Shown here: positions 1-9,480 of the stretch, piece by piece
Layout: every line of letters begins with the position of its first letter
Position numbering within the stretch: position 1 is the stretch's first letter
DNA from: Bradyrhizobium zhanjiangense
GTDB lineage: Bacteria > Pseudomonadota > Alphaproteobacteria > Rhizobiales > Xanthobacteraceae
Assembly: GCF_004114935.1 (NCBI RefSeq)
Contig: NZ_CP022221.1
Location: forward strand, 5,043,001-5,107,000
Reading direction: 5' to 3'
Length of the DNA stretch: 64,000 nucleotides
Notes under the pieces: model-generated
The model's input: the letters and a program-made list of their open reading frames with translations, nothing else
Databases searched by the model: none
What the model was told of the DNA's origin: nothing
Translations under genes and position numbers: made by a program

Positions 1-557
1 ACGTAGTTTTTGCCAATGCGGGCATCGACCCCGGAATTGGCTTTTCCAACCCGGACGGCAGCCCGTCCGAGGCAGGTGCTATCGAAAACTACGAGGACGA
101 GCGGTGGAACAGAAACATCGAAGTCAATCTCAATGGCATCTTCGCCACCATTCGCGCTGCCGCGCGCCATATGAAACGAGGCAGAGGAGGCGGGAGCATC
201 GTGGTCACAACGTCGATCGCCGCCTACTTGAATGAGGGGATGATAGGGGCGGCCTACATGGCCGCGAAGGCGGGAGCAGCACATCTGGCGCGCAACGCTG
301 CTCTCGAACTGGCCCCATACAAAATCCGCGTGAACGCAGTCGCGCCCGGGTTCATCGTCACGAACATAGGAGGTGGGTGGCTAAAGCAGCCCGAGGTCCA
401 GAATTCAATAGGAGCCACGATCCCGATCGGCCGCATTGGAGACGCTGACGACCTGAAGGGATTAGCTCTTTTCCTGGCGTCCCCCGCGTCGAGCTACATT
501 ACCGGTGCGCAAATTCCGATTGATGGCGGTGTGAGTCTTGGAAGGAGGCCCGGTTGA
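1..557 (+). CDS. SDR-family oxidoreductase (5' end outside window)
   Basis: The reading frame is open from the window edge and ends at TGA 555-557, so the start and the N-terminal TGxxxGxG nucleotide-binding loop lie outside. What remains is a classical short-chain dehydrogenase/reductase: an NAG motif at bases 15-23, the catalytic serine in VTTSIAAY, the YMAAK catalytic Tyr-x-x-x-Lys, the PG turn after the active site (VAPGF) and the C-terminal ITGAQIPIDGG segment typical of FabG-like enzymes. It is probably an NAD(P)H-dependent reductase or dehydrogenase of a hydroxy/keto compound. A second SDR follows 96 bp downstream on the same strand, so the two may act in one pathway. The substrate cannot be read from the sequence. 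Confidence 0.88.
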   Translation, partial: VVFANAGIDPGIGFSNPDGSPSEAGAIENYEDERWNRNIEVNLNGIFATIRAAARHMKRGRGGGSIVVTTSIAAYLNEGMIGAAYMAAKAGAAHLARNAALELAPYKIRVNAVAPGFIVTNIGGGWLKQPEVQNSIGATIPIGRIGDADDLKGLALFLASPASSYITGAQIPIDGGVSLGRRPG

Positions 558-653
558 ATCGGCGGCGACGCATGCGTGAAGCGACGCCAAAAGGCATCGC
601 TCATGCTCGCGATGACGTCGAGGGGCGCGCGCAAGGATCTGGAGCACCATCAG

Positions 654-1550
654 ATGAAAGATATCGAAGATAAGGTCGCGTTCATCACGGGAGGCGCGAG
701 TGGGATCGGGTTCGGAATGGCCCGTGCGTTCCTGCAACATGGGGTGAAGGTCGTTATCGCGGACGTCCGTCAATCGCATCTCGATGCGGCGGCTTCCGCC
801 CTCGATCGCTCCAACAAGAACTACCATCTGATCCGTCTGGACGTTACCGACCGCGAGTCAATGGCACGGGCCGCGACGGAGACCGAGAAGTTATTCGGCA
901 AGGTCCACATACTCTGCAACAATGCAGGCGTATCGAGCATGGTGGCTATGGAAGACGCGAGCTTCGCGGATTGGGATTTTGTGATGAACATCAACGTCGG
1001 GGGCGTCGTCAACGGCGTCGCGACGTTCGTTCCCCGGATTCGGGCGCATGGAGAAGGTGGTCACATCGTCAATACCTCGTCGATGGCCGGCATCCTCGCT
1101 CTTCCAAATCCCGGCGGCATCTACTCGACATCCAAATTCGCGGTGCGCGGCCTGACGGAGTCCTTGCGAATGGCGCTCGGACCGTACAGCATCGGCGTTT
1201 CGCTCCTTTGTCCCGGCCTAGTTCGCAGCAATCTCGTCGACACGACGCTTCACCTCAACACGTTCGGTTCTGCTCAATCGGCGGGCGGCCCGTTCGCGGC
1301 CGGCGGTTCGCCGTTGGAAGCCGGGATGGATCCTCTCGCCGTAGGCGCACGGGTGATCGAAGGAATCGTCGGGAACGAGCCATACATTCTTCCGCACGGC
1401 GAATTCAAAGACGAAGTCGCAGAGTCGTTCGCAGAGATACTTCAGTCGTTCCCCACCGATCGAGACGTCGATCCGAAACGGCAACAGTTCGAAACGATGC
1501 GCCGGCAAGCGACGAGGGAGGCAAAGCGCTTGGCTGCAAGCATTGGTTAG
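654..1550 (+). CDS. SDR-family NAD(P)-dependent oxidoreductase
   Basis: This is a 298-residue short-chain dehydrogenase. The ATG at 654 is chosen because GGAG at 641-644 lies 9 bp upstream and the protein then begins right before the Rossmann fold; an upstream in-frame ATG at 576 would add 26 atypical residues. Visible motifs are TGGASGIG (cofactor loop), NNAG, the catalytic serine in NTSSMAG and YSTSK. The C-terminal third (after about residue 195) is longer and less conserved than in FabG-type enzymes, suggesting a bulkier substrate. It follows another SDR gene and precedes the aromatic cluster, but a 148-bp gap separates it from the next gene, so co-transcription is uncertain. Confidence 0.88.
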   Translation: MKDIEDKVAFITGGASGIGFGMARAFLQHGVKVVIADVRQSHLDAAASALDRSNKNYHLIRLDVTDRESMARAATETEKLFGKVHILCNNAGVSSMVAMEDASFADWDFVMNINVGGVVNGVATFVPRIRAHGEGGHIVNTSSMAGILALPNPGGIYSTSKFAVRGLTESLRMALGPYSIGVSLLCPGLVRSNLVDTTLHLNTFGSAQSAGGPFAAGGSPLEAGMDPLAVGARVIEGIVGNEPYILPHGEFKDEVAESFAEILQSFPTDRDVDPKRQQFETMRRQATREAKRLAASIG

Positions 1551-1698
1551 AACTTCGATCTGGCGTGCGAGGACCGCGCCGATCTCCATTGGACGCCCGC
1601 TCGCAACCGAGTAATTCGAAAGACGTCGCAAGAATCGGGGGGAAGCAATCCTCCGGACAAACAGCCGCTCTCAGCGCGGCCTATCAGGGAGGAGCCGA

Positions 1699-2901
1699 AT
1701 GCGAAGCGCCATTGCAGCTGCAGGGCTGTACGTCGTCTGGTCCATTCTCGCGGCGCCGGCTGTCGCCGAAGACGAGCCCGGCATCACCGCCACCGAGATC
1801 CGCATCGGACAGACCATGCCCTACAGCGGGCCGGTGTCCGCCTTCGGCATCCTCGGCAAGGGCGAGGTCGCATATTTCAAGATGGTCAACGACCGTGGCG
1901 GCATCAACGGCCGCAAGGTCAACCTGCTCTCGCTCGACGACAGCTACGTGCCGCCCAAGACCGTGGAGCAGACGCGCCGGCTGGTCGAGAGCGACGATGT
2001 CTCGTTCATCTTCTCGACCATGGGGACCGCGCATAACACGGCGATTGCCAAATACCTGCAGGGCAAGAAGGTGCCCCAGTTGTTCGTCGCAACGGGTGCC
2101 TCGAAGTTCGGTGATCCCGCGCAGTTTCCCCTGACGCTGATGGGCGTGATGGCACCGTTCCGCAACGAGGCCCGCATGTATGCGCGCTATGCGCTGCAGA
2201 AGAAGGGCGACGCGACCTTCGCGGTGCTGGCGCAGAACGACGATTTCGGTCGCGACTACCTCGCCGGGCTCAGGGACGTGCTCGGCGATCGGTACGACAC
2301 CGCCGTCACGGCGGCGACCTACGAGACCACCGAGCCGACGGTCGATTCCCAGATCGTGAAGCTCAAATCGACCGGCGCGGATGCGCTCGTGATCGCCGCG
2401 ACGCCGAAATTTGCTGCGCAGGCGATCCGCAAGACTTACGAGATCAACTGGCGTCCGATGATGTTCCTGACCAATGTGTCGGTATGGATGTCCTCGGTGA
2501 TGGAGCCCGCCGGGCTGGACGCCGGCACAGGCATCATCTCGAGCGCCTATGTCAAGGATCCGCTCGATCCGGCATGGGCGGACGATCCCGGCGTGAAGGG
2601 ATGGCGCGACTACATGGCCAAATACGTACCTGACGGCGACATCCGCGATTCCAACTACGTCAACAGTTACAACAACGGCATGGTGCTCGAGCACGTGCTT
2701 AAGGCGGCCGGCAACGACCTCAGTCGCGAGAACATCCTGCGGCAGGCGCTGTCGATCAAAGACTTGGAATTGCCGATGCTACTGCCGGGCATCAAGGTCA
2801 ATACCGGCGAGAGTGACCATCTGCCAGTCGAGCAGCTGCAGTTCATGCGGTTTACCGGCAAGCAGTGGGAGCGGTTCGGCGAGGTGCTCTCGACCAAGTA
2901 G
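1699..2901 (+). CDS. Liv-type ABC transporter substrate-binding protein
   Basis: A 400-residue periplasmic binding protein of the branched-chain amino acid/aromatic type (Peripla_BP_6). The N-terminus is hydrophobic and ends with an APAVA-E signal-cleavage site near residue 23. The mature protein starts with the typical ITATEIRIGQTMPYSGP strand, and DDFGRDY and the two-lobe pattern are present. A strong ribosome site (AGGGAGGAG, 1686-1694) fixes the ATG. No permease or ATPase gene is attached, so it probably feeds the transporter encoded at 9481-12878 or another one elsewhere. Its place beside the AraC regulator and the hydroxyquinol genes suggests it binds an aromatic or related acid; this is inference. 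Confidence 0.88.
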   Translation: MRSAIAAAGLYVVWSILAAPAVAEDEPGITATEIRIGQTMPYSGPVSAFGILGKGEVAYFKMVNDRGGINGRKVNLLSLDDSYVPPKTVEQTRRLVESDDVSFIFSTMGTAHNTAIAKYLQGKKVPQLFVATGASKFGDPAQFPLTLMGVMAPFRNEARMYARYALQKKGDATFAVLAQNDDFGRDYLAGLRDVLGDRYDTAVTAATYETTEPTVDSQIVKLKSTGADALVIAATPKFAAQAIRKTYEINWRPMMFLTNVSVWMSSVMEPAGLDAGTGIISSAYVKDPLDPAWADDPGVKGWRDYMAKYVPDGDIRDSNYVNSYNNGMVLEHVLKAAGNDLSRENILRQALSIKDLELPMLLPGIKVNTGESDHLPVEQLQFMRFTGKQWERFGEVLSTK

Positions 2902-3007
2902 CGTCGATATCGAACTGCATGCAATGATATCGAGGCAGGTTGGTGCGTAGATGTTGCCATTGCGCTGCAGCAACGATGGGAGCGATTGTATTGAAAATTG
3001 AGGACCA

Positions 3008-3943
3008 TTGGGTTTTACTCCGCGGCACCGAAGCCTCGAGCCCTTGGTCTGTCGGATGCAGGCGACGTCGAATTTTGGGGTGCAGGAGACGCACGGGATC
3101 CTGAACCGCTTCCAGGCCGAATTCCGCGGCTCGAGCGAAGGGCTCGGCTGGTCGTCCGCATTTGCCTCGGTTCAGCGCGAACGGCCGTTTGAGGGGCACT
3201 TCCACGCGCTATCCGACAATCTGATGGTGCTGCATCGGGGTGGCCCGGTCGACATCACGTATGTGATGGACGGCAAGTCGGTTGCCCGGCACATCCCGCG
3301 AGGTGGCGTTTTCTTCCTGCCGGCGGGACATGCCTGCAACGTCGTCCTGCACGAGGCGCTGGAATCCACCCACATCTATCTGCGGTCCGATCTGTTCGTG
3401 GGCGGCGGCGGGGCGTCCAGCCTGATCAGTGGGCTCGCGCCGATGTTCGGCGATCAGGATGCCGTGCTGGAACATCTGGCTGCGGCGATCGGCGACACCA
3501 TCACCGGCAACCTGCCGGCCTCGTCGCTGTTCGTCGATCCGATCGCGCAGGCGATCGCCAACCGCTTCGTCGCGATCAATTTCCACAAGCCGAGCGTGGA
3601 GGCCGGCAAGCATCCGAACCTGCTCAGCGTCCGGCAGATGGCCCGCATCCGCGAGTTCGTCGACGCCAATCTCGAGACCGACATCCGGCTCGACCAGCTG
3701 GCAAAGCTGTGCGGCCGCAGCACCGAATATTTCGTGCGCCTGTTCAAGGCGACCAGCGGGGTCTCGCCCTATCAATACGTGCTCAATCTGCGCATCGAGC
3801 GTGCCAGGGCGTTGCTCGTCGACGAGACGCAGAGCCTCGCCGACATCGCGCTGGCCTGCGGCTTCTCCCACCAGGAGCACTTCACCCGCATGTTCCGCCG
3901 CTTCACCGGTGTGACGCCGGGGCGATACCGGCGCAGCCACTAG
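3008..3943 (+). CDS. AraC-family transcriptional regulator
   Basis: A DNA-binding regulator with an N-terminal cupin-like ligand domain (about residues 60-130, containing the IPRGGVFFLPAGH turn) and a C-terminal pair of helix-turn-helix motifs (about residues 210-311), the second ending in the classic GFSHQEHFTRMFRRFTGVTP signature followed by GRYRR. The start is uncertain: TTG 3008 has GAGGA only 3 bp upstream, while ATG 3056 lacks a clear ribosome site. It stands immediately upstream of the maleylacetate reductase operon in the same orientation, and a 21-bp-period direct repeat lies between them. It is therefore the likely activator of the hydroxyquinol genes, responding to an aromatic inducer. 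Confidence 0.88.
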   Translation: MGFTPRHRSLEPLVCRMQATSNFGVQETHGILNRFQAEFRGSSEGLGWSSAFASVQRERPFEGHFHALSDNLMVLHRGGPVDITYVMDGKSVARHIPRGGVFFLPAGHACNVVLHEALESTHIYLRSDLFVGGGGASSLISGLAPMFGDQDAVLEHLAAAIGDTITGNLPASSLFVDPIAQAIANRFVAINFHKPSVEAGKHPNLLSVRQMARIREFVDANLETDIRLDQLAKLCGRSTEYFVRLFKATSGVSPYQYVLNLRIERARALLVDETQSLADIALACGFSHQEHFTRMFRRFTGVTPGRYRRSH

Positions 3944-4000
3944 CTGCGGCAGCCGGACAGGCGAGGGGCGTTGCCCCGCCGTTTCCCGGCTGACGATTTT

Positions 4001-4038
4001 TCCAGTTTTGTGCAGATTCTCTCCGGTTTCGTGCAGGT
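4001..4038 (+). promoter_or_regulatory. Tandem direct repeat, candidate AraC-family operator
   Basis: Two 17-base units at 4001-4017 (TCCAGTTTTGTGCAGAT) and 4022-4038 (TCCGGTTTCGTGCAGGT) match at 14 of 17 positions and are offset by exactly 21 bp, two helical turns. AraC/XylS activators typically bind two direct half-sites with this period. The pair lies 75-112 bp before the maleylacetate reductase start and just after the AraC-type regulator gene. Binding is inferred, not shown. Confidence 0.6.
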
Positions 4039-4112
4039 CTACGACCGCGGCCCGCCGCTAGCTTTCTCCCAACAAAGCGAAATGTGCCGGTTCGCCGGCT
4101 CGGGAGAAACGC

Positions 4113-5237
4113 ATGAGCACCGCAATGCCCGATGTCGGAGCCGCGCCCGTTGTGGCGGCCGGTGATGCCGGCCATGGCGCGTTTGCATACTGCTCGCAGC
4201 AATATCGAGTGGTGTTCGGCGCCGGCACCTCGACGCGGCTTGGCGAGGAAACGGAGCGCCTTGGCATCAAGCGGGCGCTGGTGCTCACCACCCCTGAGCA
4301 GCAGGATCTCGGACGTCAGCTCGGCGCCGGCCTCGGCGACCGACTTGCCGGCCTGTTCGCCGGCGCGCGCATGCATACGCCGGTCGAGGTCACTAACGAA
4401 GCGCTCGGCATCGTCGAATCTCACGAAATCGACGGTCTGGTCGCGATCGGCGGCGGTTCGACGGTCGGGCTCGGCAAGGCGCTGTCGCTGCGCACCGGGC
4501 TGCCGCATATCGCGATGCCGACCACTTATGCCGGCTCGGAGATGACGCCGATCCTTGGCGAAACCTCTAACGGCATCAAGACCACGCAGCAGTCCCAGGA
4601 CCTGGTGCCCGACACCGTCATCTACGACGTAGATCTCACTGTCAGCCTGCCGCCCCACATCTCCGCCGCCAGCGGCCTCAATGCGATCGCCCACGCGGTC
4701 GAGGCGCTTTATGCGCCCGACGCCAATCCTCTGACCTCGCTGATGGCGGAGGATGGCATCGCCGCGCTCGCCCGCGCGCTACCGCGCATCATGGTGGCGC
4801 CTGCCGATCCCGGTGCCCGTCGCGATGCGCTCTATGGCGCCTGGCTGTGCGGAATCTGCCTCGGCGCGGTCGGCATGTCGCTGCACCACAAGCTCTGCCA
4901 CGTGCTGGGCGGCATGTTCAACCTGCCGCATGCGGAAACTCACGCGATTGTGCTGCCGCACGCCGCCGCCTACAACGCCGCCGCCGCGCCTGAGGCCATG
5001 ACTCGCGTCGCGCGGGCGCTGCACAGCGCCAATGCTCCGCAGGGCCTGTTTGACCTTGCCCGGCAGCTCGCGCTGCCGCGCGCGCTCGCCGACATCGGAA
5101 TGCCCGAGGACGGCATCGCACGCGCCGCGGAGATGGCGGTGCGTAACCCCTATGCCAACCCCAGACGGATTGATCGCGCCCTGATCGAGCAATTGATCGC
5201 GGCAGCTTGGCGCGGCGATGCGCCCGCGCAGGACTGA
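4113..5237 (+). CDS. Maleylacetate reductase (iron-containing ADH family)
   Basis: It would reduce maleylacetate to 3-oxoadipate with NAD(P)H, the step after intradiol cleavage of hydroxyquinol. The 374-residue protein shows the fold order of group III metal-dependent dehydrogenases: the GGGST cofactor loop, the PTTYAGSEMTP segment, the histidine-rich metal region SGLNAIAHAVEALY, then LHHKLCHVLGG and the NLPHAETHA motif. Length and these motifs match maleylacetate reductases. The GGGAGAAAC ribosome site precedes ATG 4113. It is the first gene of an apparent operon with the dioxygenase (25 bp downstream) and the flavin hydroxylase. The first 25 residues (Ala/Gly-rich) are longer than usual and the true start could lie slightly downstream. 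Confidence 0.9.
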   Translation: MSTAMPDVGAAPVVAAGDAGHGAFAYCSQQYRVVFGAGTSTRLGEETERLGIKRALVLTTPEQQDLGRQLGAGLGDRLAGLFAGARMHTPVEVTNEALGIVESHEIDGLVAIGGGSTVGLGKALSLRTGLPHIAMPTTYAGSEMTPILGETSNGIKTTQQSQDLVPDTVIYDVDLTVSLPPHISAASGLNAIAHAVEALYAPDANPLTSLMAEDGIAALARALPRIMVAPADPGARRDALYGAWLCGICLGAVGMSLHHKLCHVLGGMFNLPHAETHAIVLPHAAAYNAAAAPEAMTRVARALHSANAPQGLFDLARQLALPRALADIGMPEDGIARAAEMAVRNPYANPRRIDRALIEQLIAAAWRGDAPAQD

Positions 5238-5262
5238 ACCTCAGGGATCCAAGGACAACACC

Positions 5263-6165
5263 ATGGCCAATTTCAACGAGCATGACCTCACTGACGAGGT
5301 GGTTCGCAGCTTCGCCAACACGCCGAACAAACGGCTGAAGTTCCTCATCGAGGAGACGGTGAAATCGCTGCACGATCTGGTGCGGCGCACCGAACTCACC
5401 TTCGAGGAATGGAATCAGGCGATCGAGTTCCTGACCCGCACCGGCCAGACCTGCACGCCGCTGCGCCAGGAGTTCATCCTGCTCTCCGACGTGCTCGGCG
5501 TCTCGATGCTGGTCGACGCCGTCAATCACCGCGAGCGCGAGGGCGCGACCGAGACCACGGTGCTCGGCCCGTTCTATGTCGGCGAGCACCGCGTTAGACC
5601 GCACGGTGCCAATATCTCCGAGGGCATCGACGGTGAAGTGATGTTCGTGCAGAGCCGCGTCACCGACCTCGCCGCCAAGCCGCTCGCTGGTGCCGAGATC
5701 GACGTCTGGCATGCCGACGACGACGGCTTCTACGATTCGCAGAAGGCTGATTACGCGACCCACGGTCCGTCGCTGCGCGCGCGCTTCGTCACCGATGCCG
5801 ACGGCCGCTTTTCATTCCGCACGATCTTGCCCTGCAGCTATCCAATCCCGACCGACGGCCCGGTCGGCGATCTCATCACCGCCACGCAGCGTCATCCGAT
5901 GCGCCCTGCGCATGTGCACTTCCTGGTCAAGGCCGAAGGCTACGAGCCGCTGATCACCCACGTCTTCCTCGATGGCGACCAATATCTTCGCAGCGACGTG
6001 GTGTTCGGCGTCAAGGATGAGCTCATCGCGCGCGTCGAGCCGCGCAACGAAGCAGCGCTGCCGAACGGCGAGCGGGTCTCCGGCCCGTGGCACCTGATGA
6101 CCTACGACTTCCAGATGAAGCCCGGCGCAGGGCTGGTGCCCCGGCCGATGATGGCCGCGGAATGA
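5263..6165 (+). CDS. Hydroxyquinol 1,2-dioxygenase
   Basis: An intradiol ring-cleavage dioxygenase (300 residues) expected to open 1,2,4-trihydroxybenzene to maleylacetate using Fe(III) and O2. ATG 5263 has AAGGA at 5251-5255. The N-terminal helical intradiol domain (about residues 15-90) contains EFILLSDVLGVSMLVDA, which resembles hydroxyquinol rather than catechol enzymes. The catalytic beta-sandwich carries the four expected iron ligands: tyrosine in GPFYVGEH, tyrosine in CSYPIPTDGPVG, and the two histidines in RPAHVHFLV and THVFLDGD. The neighbours, maleylacetate reductase upstream and a flavin phenol hydroxylase 32 bp downstream, support the hydroxyquinol assignment. A chlorocatechol dioxygenase is the main alternative. 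Confidence 0.9.
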   Translation: MANFNEHDLTDEVVRSFANTPNKRLKFLIEETVKSLHDLVRRTELTFEEWNQAIEFLTRTGQTCTPLRQEFILLSDVLGVSMLVDAVNHREREGATETTVLGPFYVGEHRVRPHGANISEGIDGEVMFVQSRVTDLAAKPLAGAEIDVWHADDDGFYDSQKADYATHGPSLRARFVTDADGRFSFRTILPCSYPIPTDGPVGDLITATQRHPMRPAHVHFLVKAEGYEPLITHVFLDGDQYLRSDVVFGVKDELIARVEPRNEAALPNGERVSGPWHLMTYDFQMKPGAGLVPRPMMAAE

Positions 6166-6197
6166 CGATCGACAACAACACGACCAAGGAGAGGATA

Positions 6198-7988
6198 ATG
6201 ACCAGCAAACCTGTTGAGACCGACGTGCTTGTGATCGGCAGCGGCCCGGCCGGCGCGACGGCGGCGGCGCTGCTCGGCATGTACGGCGTCAAGCACATCT
6301 TGGTGACGAAATATGGCTGGCTGGCTGACACGCCGCGCGCCCACATCACCAACCAGCGTGCGATGGAGGTGCTGCGCGATCTCGGCCTCGAGGACAAGGC
6401 GGTGGCGCAGGCGACGCCGCAGCATCTGATGGCCAACAACGTGTTCTGCGAAAGCCTTGCCGGCGAGGAGTTCGGCCGGCTCTATTCCTGGGGCAACCAT
6501 CCCTCGCGCAAGGCGGATTACGATCTCGCCAGCCCGACCCGGATTTGTGACCTGCCGCAAAATTTGCTCGAGCCGATTCTGATCGAGGCCGCTGGCCAGC
6601 GCGGCACTTCGCTGTGCTTCAACACCGAGTTCGTCGACCTGGTGCAGGACGCCGACGGCGTCACGGCAACGGTGAAGGACCGGCTATCCGGCGAGACCTA
6701 CCAGATCCGCGCGAAGTATCTGATCGGCGCTGATGGCGGCCGCAGCCGGGTTGCCGAGGTAATCGGGCTGCCGATGGAGGGTCAGATGGGCCGCGCCGGC
6801 AGCATGAACATCATCGTGCAGGCCGACTTGAGCAAGTACGTCGCGCACCGGCCGAGCGTGCTGTACTGGGTGCTGCAGCCTGGCGCTGAGATTGGCGGCA
6901 TCGGTGCCGGACTGGTCCGCATGGTGCGGCCGTGGAACGAATGGCTGATCATCTGGGGCTACGACATCGAGCAGGGCGAGCGCAAGCTCAGCAATGACGA
7001 GGCGATCTCGATCGTGCGCAATCTCGTCGGCGACGAGAGCCTCGAGGTCAAGGTCCGCTCCACCTCGACCTGGACCGTGAACGAGATGTATGCCGGCCAC
7101 TATTCATCGGGTCGCGTATTGTGCGTCGGCGATGCCGTGCACCGCCATCCGCCGACCAACGGCCTCGGCTCCAACACCTCGATCCAGGATTCCTTTAATC
7201 TGTGCTGGAAGCTGAAGTTGGTGCTCGAAGGCCATGCCGCACCGTCGCTGCTCGAGACCTATTCCGCGGAGCGCCAGCCGGTCGGCAAGCAGATCGTGAC
7301 CCGCGCCAACAAGAGCATCGGCGATTTCCCGCCGATCTTCGAGGCAGTGGGCCTCGTCGCTTCGACCGATCCGGCGGAAGCACGCAAGGCGATCGCCGCG
7401 CGCAAGGCGCCGACCGCCGAGGGCAAGGCGCGGCGCAAGAAGCTCTATGAGGCCATCGCCAAGAAGAGCTACGAGTTCAACTGCCACGGCGTCGAGCTGA
7501 ACCAGCGCTACGGCTCGACCGCCGTGGTGTCCGACGGTACGCCGATGCCGGCCTTCACCCGGGATCATGAGCTCTATTATCAGGCCACAACCTGGCCCGG
7601 CGCGCATCTGCCGCATGTCTGGGTCGAGCATCAGGGCCAACGCAAGTCGACGCTCGATCTCACCGGCAAGGGCCGCTTCACGCTGCTCACCGGGATCGGA
7701 GGCGATGGCTGGAAGGCCGCGGCAGCTGCGGTCGAGAAAGCCTACGGCCTGCCGGTCGATGTAGTGACGATCGGTCCGCAGGGCTGCGATGCGCTCGACA
7801 TCTATGCCGACTGGTATCGCCAGAGCGAAGTCGAGGAGGACGGCTGCGTGCTGGTGCGTCCCGACATGTATGTCGCCTGGCGCGCCAGAGAGGCGGCGGT
7901 GAATGCCCCCGACGTGCTGCTCGACGTGTTCGGCCAGATCCTCGGCCGTAGCGCGAAGGCGCAGGCGAAGTCCGTCGCCGCCGCGTGA
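6198..7988 (+). CDS. FAD-dependent phenol/resorcinol monooxygenase (TfdB/PheA-like)
   Basis: A class A flavoprotein hydroxylase of 596 residues. The GSGPAG dinucleotide motif is at residues 14-19, TPRAHITNQR follows, the DG-type motif is in IGADGGRSR, and the second FAD motif is LCVGDAVHRHPPTNGLGSN. The C-terminal thioredoxin-like domain is typical of phenol hydroxylases. It resembles 2,4-dichlorophenol hydroxylase (TfdB) and resorcinol hydroxylases over its N-terminal half. AAGGAGAGG before ATG 6198 decides the start. Beside a hydroxyquinol dioxygenase the likely job is ortho- or para-hydroxylation of resorcinol, a hydroxybenzoate derivative or a halophenol to give hydroxyquinol. The exact substrate is inferred from context only. 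Confidence 0.88.
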   Translation: MTSKPVETDVLVIGSGPAGATAAALLGMYGVKHILVTKYGWLADTPRAHITNQRAMEVLRDLGLEDKAVAQATPQHLMANNVFCESLAGEEFGRLYSWGNHPSRKADYDLASPTRICDLPQNLLEPILIEAAGQRGTSLCFNTEFVDLVQDADGVTATVKDRLSGETYQIRAKYLIGADGGRSRVAEVIGLPMEGQMGRAGSMNIIVQADLSKYVAHRPSVLYWVLQPGAEIGGIGAGLVRMVRPWNEWLIIWGYDIEQGERKLSNDEAISIVRNLVGDESLEVKVRSTSTWTVNEMYAGHYSSGRVLCVGDAVHRHPPTNGLGSNTSIQDSFNLCWKLKLVLEGHAAPSLLETYSAERQPVGKQIVTRANKSIGDFPPIFEAVGLVASTDPAEARKAIAARKAPTAEGKARRKKLYEAIAKKSYEFNCHGVELNQRYGSTAVVSDGTPMPAFTRDHELYYQATTWPGAHLPHVWVEHQGQRKSTLDLTGKGRFTLLTGIGGDGWKAAAAAVEKAYGLPVDVVTIGPQGCDALDIYADWYRQSEVEEDGCVLVRPDMYVAWRAREAAVNAPDVLLDVFGQILGRSAKAQAKSVAAA

Positions 7989-8070
7989 TGCGACGCTGCG
8001 CGGATAGTCTTTCCAGAACGGAATGAACGGCAGCCGGCTGGAAGACCGGCTTGCCTCAAGGGAGGGGAAA

Positions 8071-9396
8071 ATGACCAAGGACTTATTGAACATAAAGTCT
8101 TTCGATCGCCGCCGTGTGCTGCAGGGCATCGCCGGTGGACTCACAGCCGCAGGCTCGTCGACTTTGTTCGCGCCGGCGGTGCGGGCGGCCAACAAGCCGA
8201 TCAAGATCGGCTATGTCTCGCCGAAGAGCGGTCCGCTGGCGGCCTTTGCCGAAGCTGACGATTTCGTGCTCGGCGAATTCAGAAAGTTCATCAAGGATGG
8301 CGTCAAGGTCGGATCACAGACCTACTCGGTCGAGGTGGTGACAAAAGACAGTCAGTCGAATCCGAACCGCGCCGCCGAGGTCGCCAAGGAGCTGATCACC
8401 CGTGACAATGTCGGGCTGATCGTGGTCGGCGCCACGCCCGAGACCAACAATCCGGTGGCGACACAGTGCGAGCTGGAGCAGGTGCCGTGCATCTCTTCCG
8501 TCGCGCCGTGGCAGACCAACTTCATCGGCCGGCAGGCCAATCCGGGCGATCCAAAGACCTGGAAGCCGTTCGAATACACCTTCCACTATTTCTGGGGACT
8601 GGAGGACGTGATCGGCGTCTTCACCAGCATGTGGAGCCGGGTCGCGACCAACAAGTCGGTGGGCGCGCTGTTCCCCAACGATGCCGACGGCAACGCCTGG
8701 GGCGACACCACCATCGGCTTCCCGCCCGTGTTGGCCAAGCAAGGTTTCAAGCTCACCGATCCCGGCCGCTTCCAGAACCTCACCGACGATTTCAGCTCGC
8801 AGATCGCGGCGTTTCGTGGTGCCGATGCCGAGATCATCACCGGCGTGATCATCCCGCCCGACTTCACCACGTTCTGGAACCAGGCGCGGCAGAAGGGGCT
8901 GAAGCCGAAAGTCGTATCGGTCGCCAAGGCGCTGCTGTTCCCGGCGTCAGTGCAAGCGCTCGGCAAGGGCGGCAACAACATCTCGACCGAGGTGTGGTGG
9001 ACGCCGACGCATCCCTACAAGTCGAGCCTCAGCGGCGTCAGCGCCGCCGATCTCGCCAAGGGATATGAGCAGGCTTCCGGCAAGCAATGGACCCAGCCGA
9101 TCGGCTTCGTGCATTCGCTGTTCGAGGTCGCAATCGACGCCATCAAGCGCTCCGGCGACCCAGCGGACGGCGCGGCGCTCGCGAAGGCGATCGGCGCCAC
9201 CAGGCTCGATACGATCGTTGGCCAGATCGAGTTCGGCTCCAGCGCCGTGCCGCCGTTCGCTGCGAAGAACATCGCCAAGACGCCGCTGGTCGGCGGCCAG
9301 TGGCGGCTCAGCGGCGACAAGTACAACATGGTGATCACGGACAACAAACTGGCGCCGCAGATTCCGCTCGGCGGCGACATGCAGGCGCTGAGCTAG
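8071..9396 (+). CDS. Liv-type ABC transporter substrate-binding protein, Tat-like signal
   Basis: A 441-residue periplasmic binding protein of the Peripla_BP_6 class. ATG 8071 follows GGAGGGGAAA. The leader carries DRRRVLQG followed by a glycine/alanine-rich hydrophobic stretch and APAVRA, which resembles a twin-arginine export signal and suggests folding before export. The mature start (KPIKIGYVSPKSGPLAAFAE) is typical of aromatic-acid and urea-type binding proteins. It follows the flavin hydroxylase by 82 bp and precedes ATPase and permease genes on the same strand, so it is the dedicated receptor of this transporter. The ligand is probably the aromatic substrate degraded by the preceding enzymes (inference). 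Confidence 0.9.
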   Translation: MTKDLLNIKSFDRRRVLQGIAGGLTAAGSSTLFAPAVRAANKPIKIGYVSPKSGPLAAFAEADDFVLGEFRKFIKDGVKVGSQTYSVEVVTKDSQSNPNRAAEVAKELITRDNVGLIVVGATPETNNPVATQCELEQVPCISSVAPWQTNFIGRQANPGDPKTWKPFEYTFHYFWGLEDVIGVFTSMWSRVATNKSVGALFPNDADGNAWGDTTIGFPPVLAKQGFKLTDPGRFQNLTDDFSSQIAAFRGADAEIITGVIIPPDFTTFWNQARQKGLKPKVVSVAKALLFPASVQALGKGGNNISTEVWWTPTHPYKSSLSGVSAADLAKGYEQASGKQWTQPIGFVHSLFEVAIDAIKRSGDPADGAALAKAIGATRLDTIVGQIEFGSSAVPPFAAKNIAKTPLVGGQWRLSGDKYNMVITDNKLAPQIPLGGDMQALS

Positions 9397-9480
9397 CGCA
9401 AGCCAGCTGCTTCATCGAAGGAAGAGGATGCGTGGCGTTGCTGCGCATCTCCTCTCCGCCGAAACCAAATGTGGGCGACC

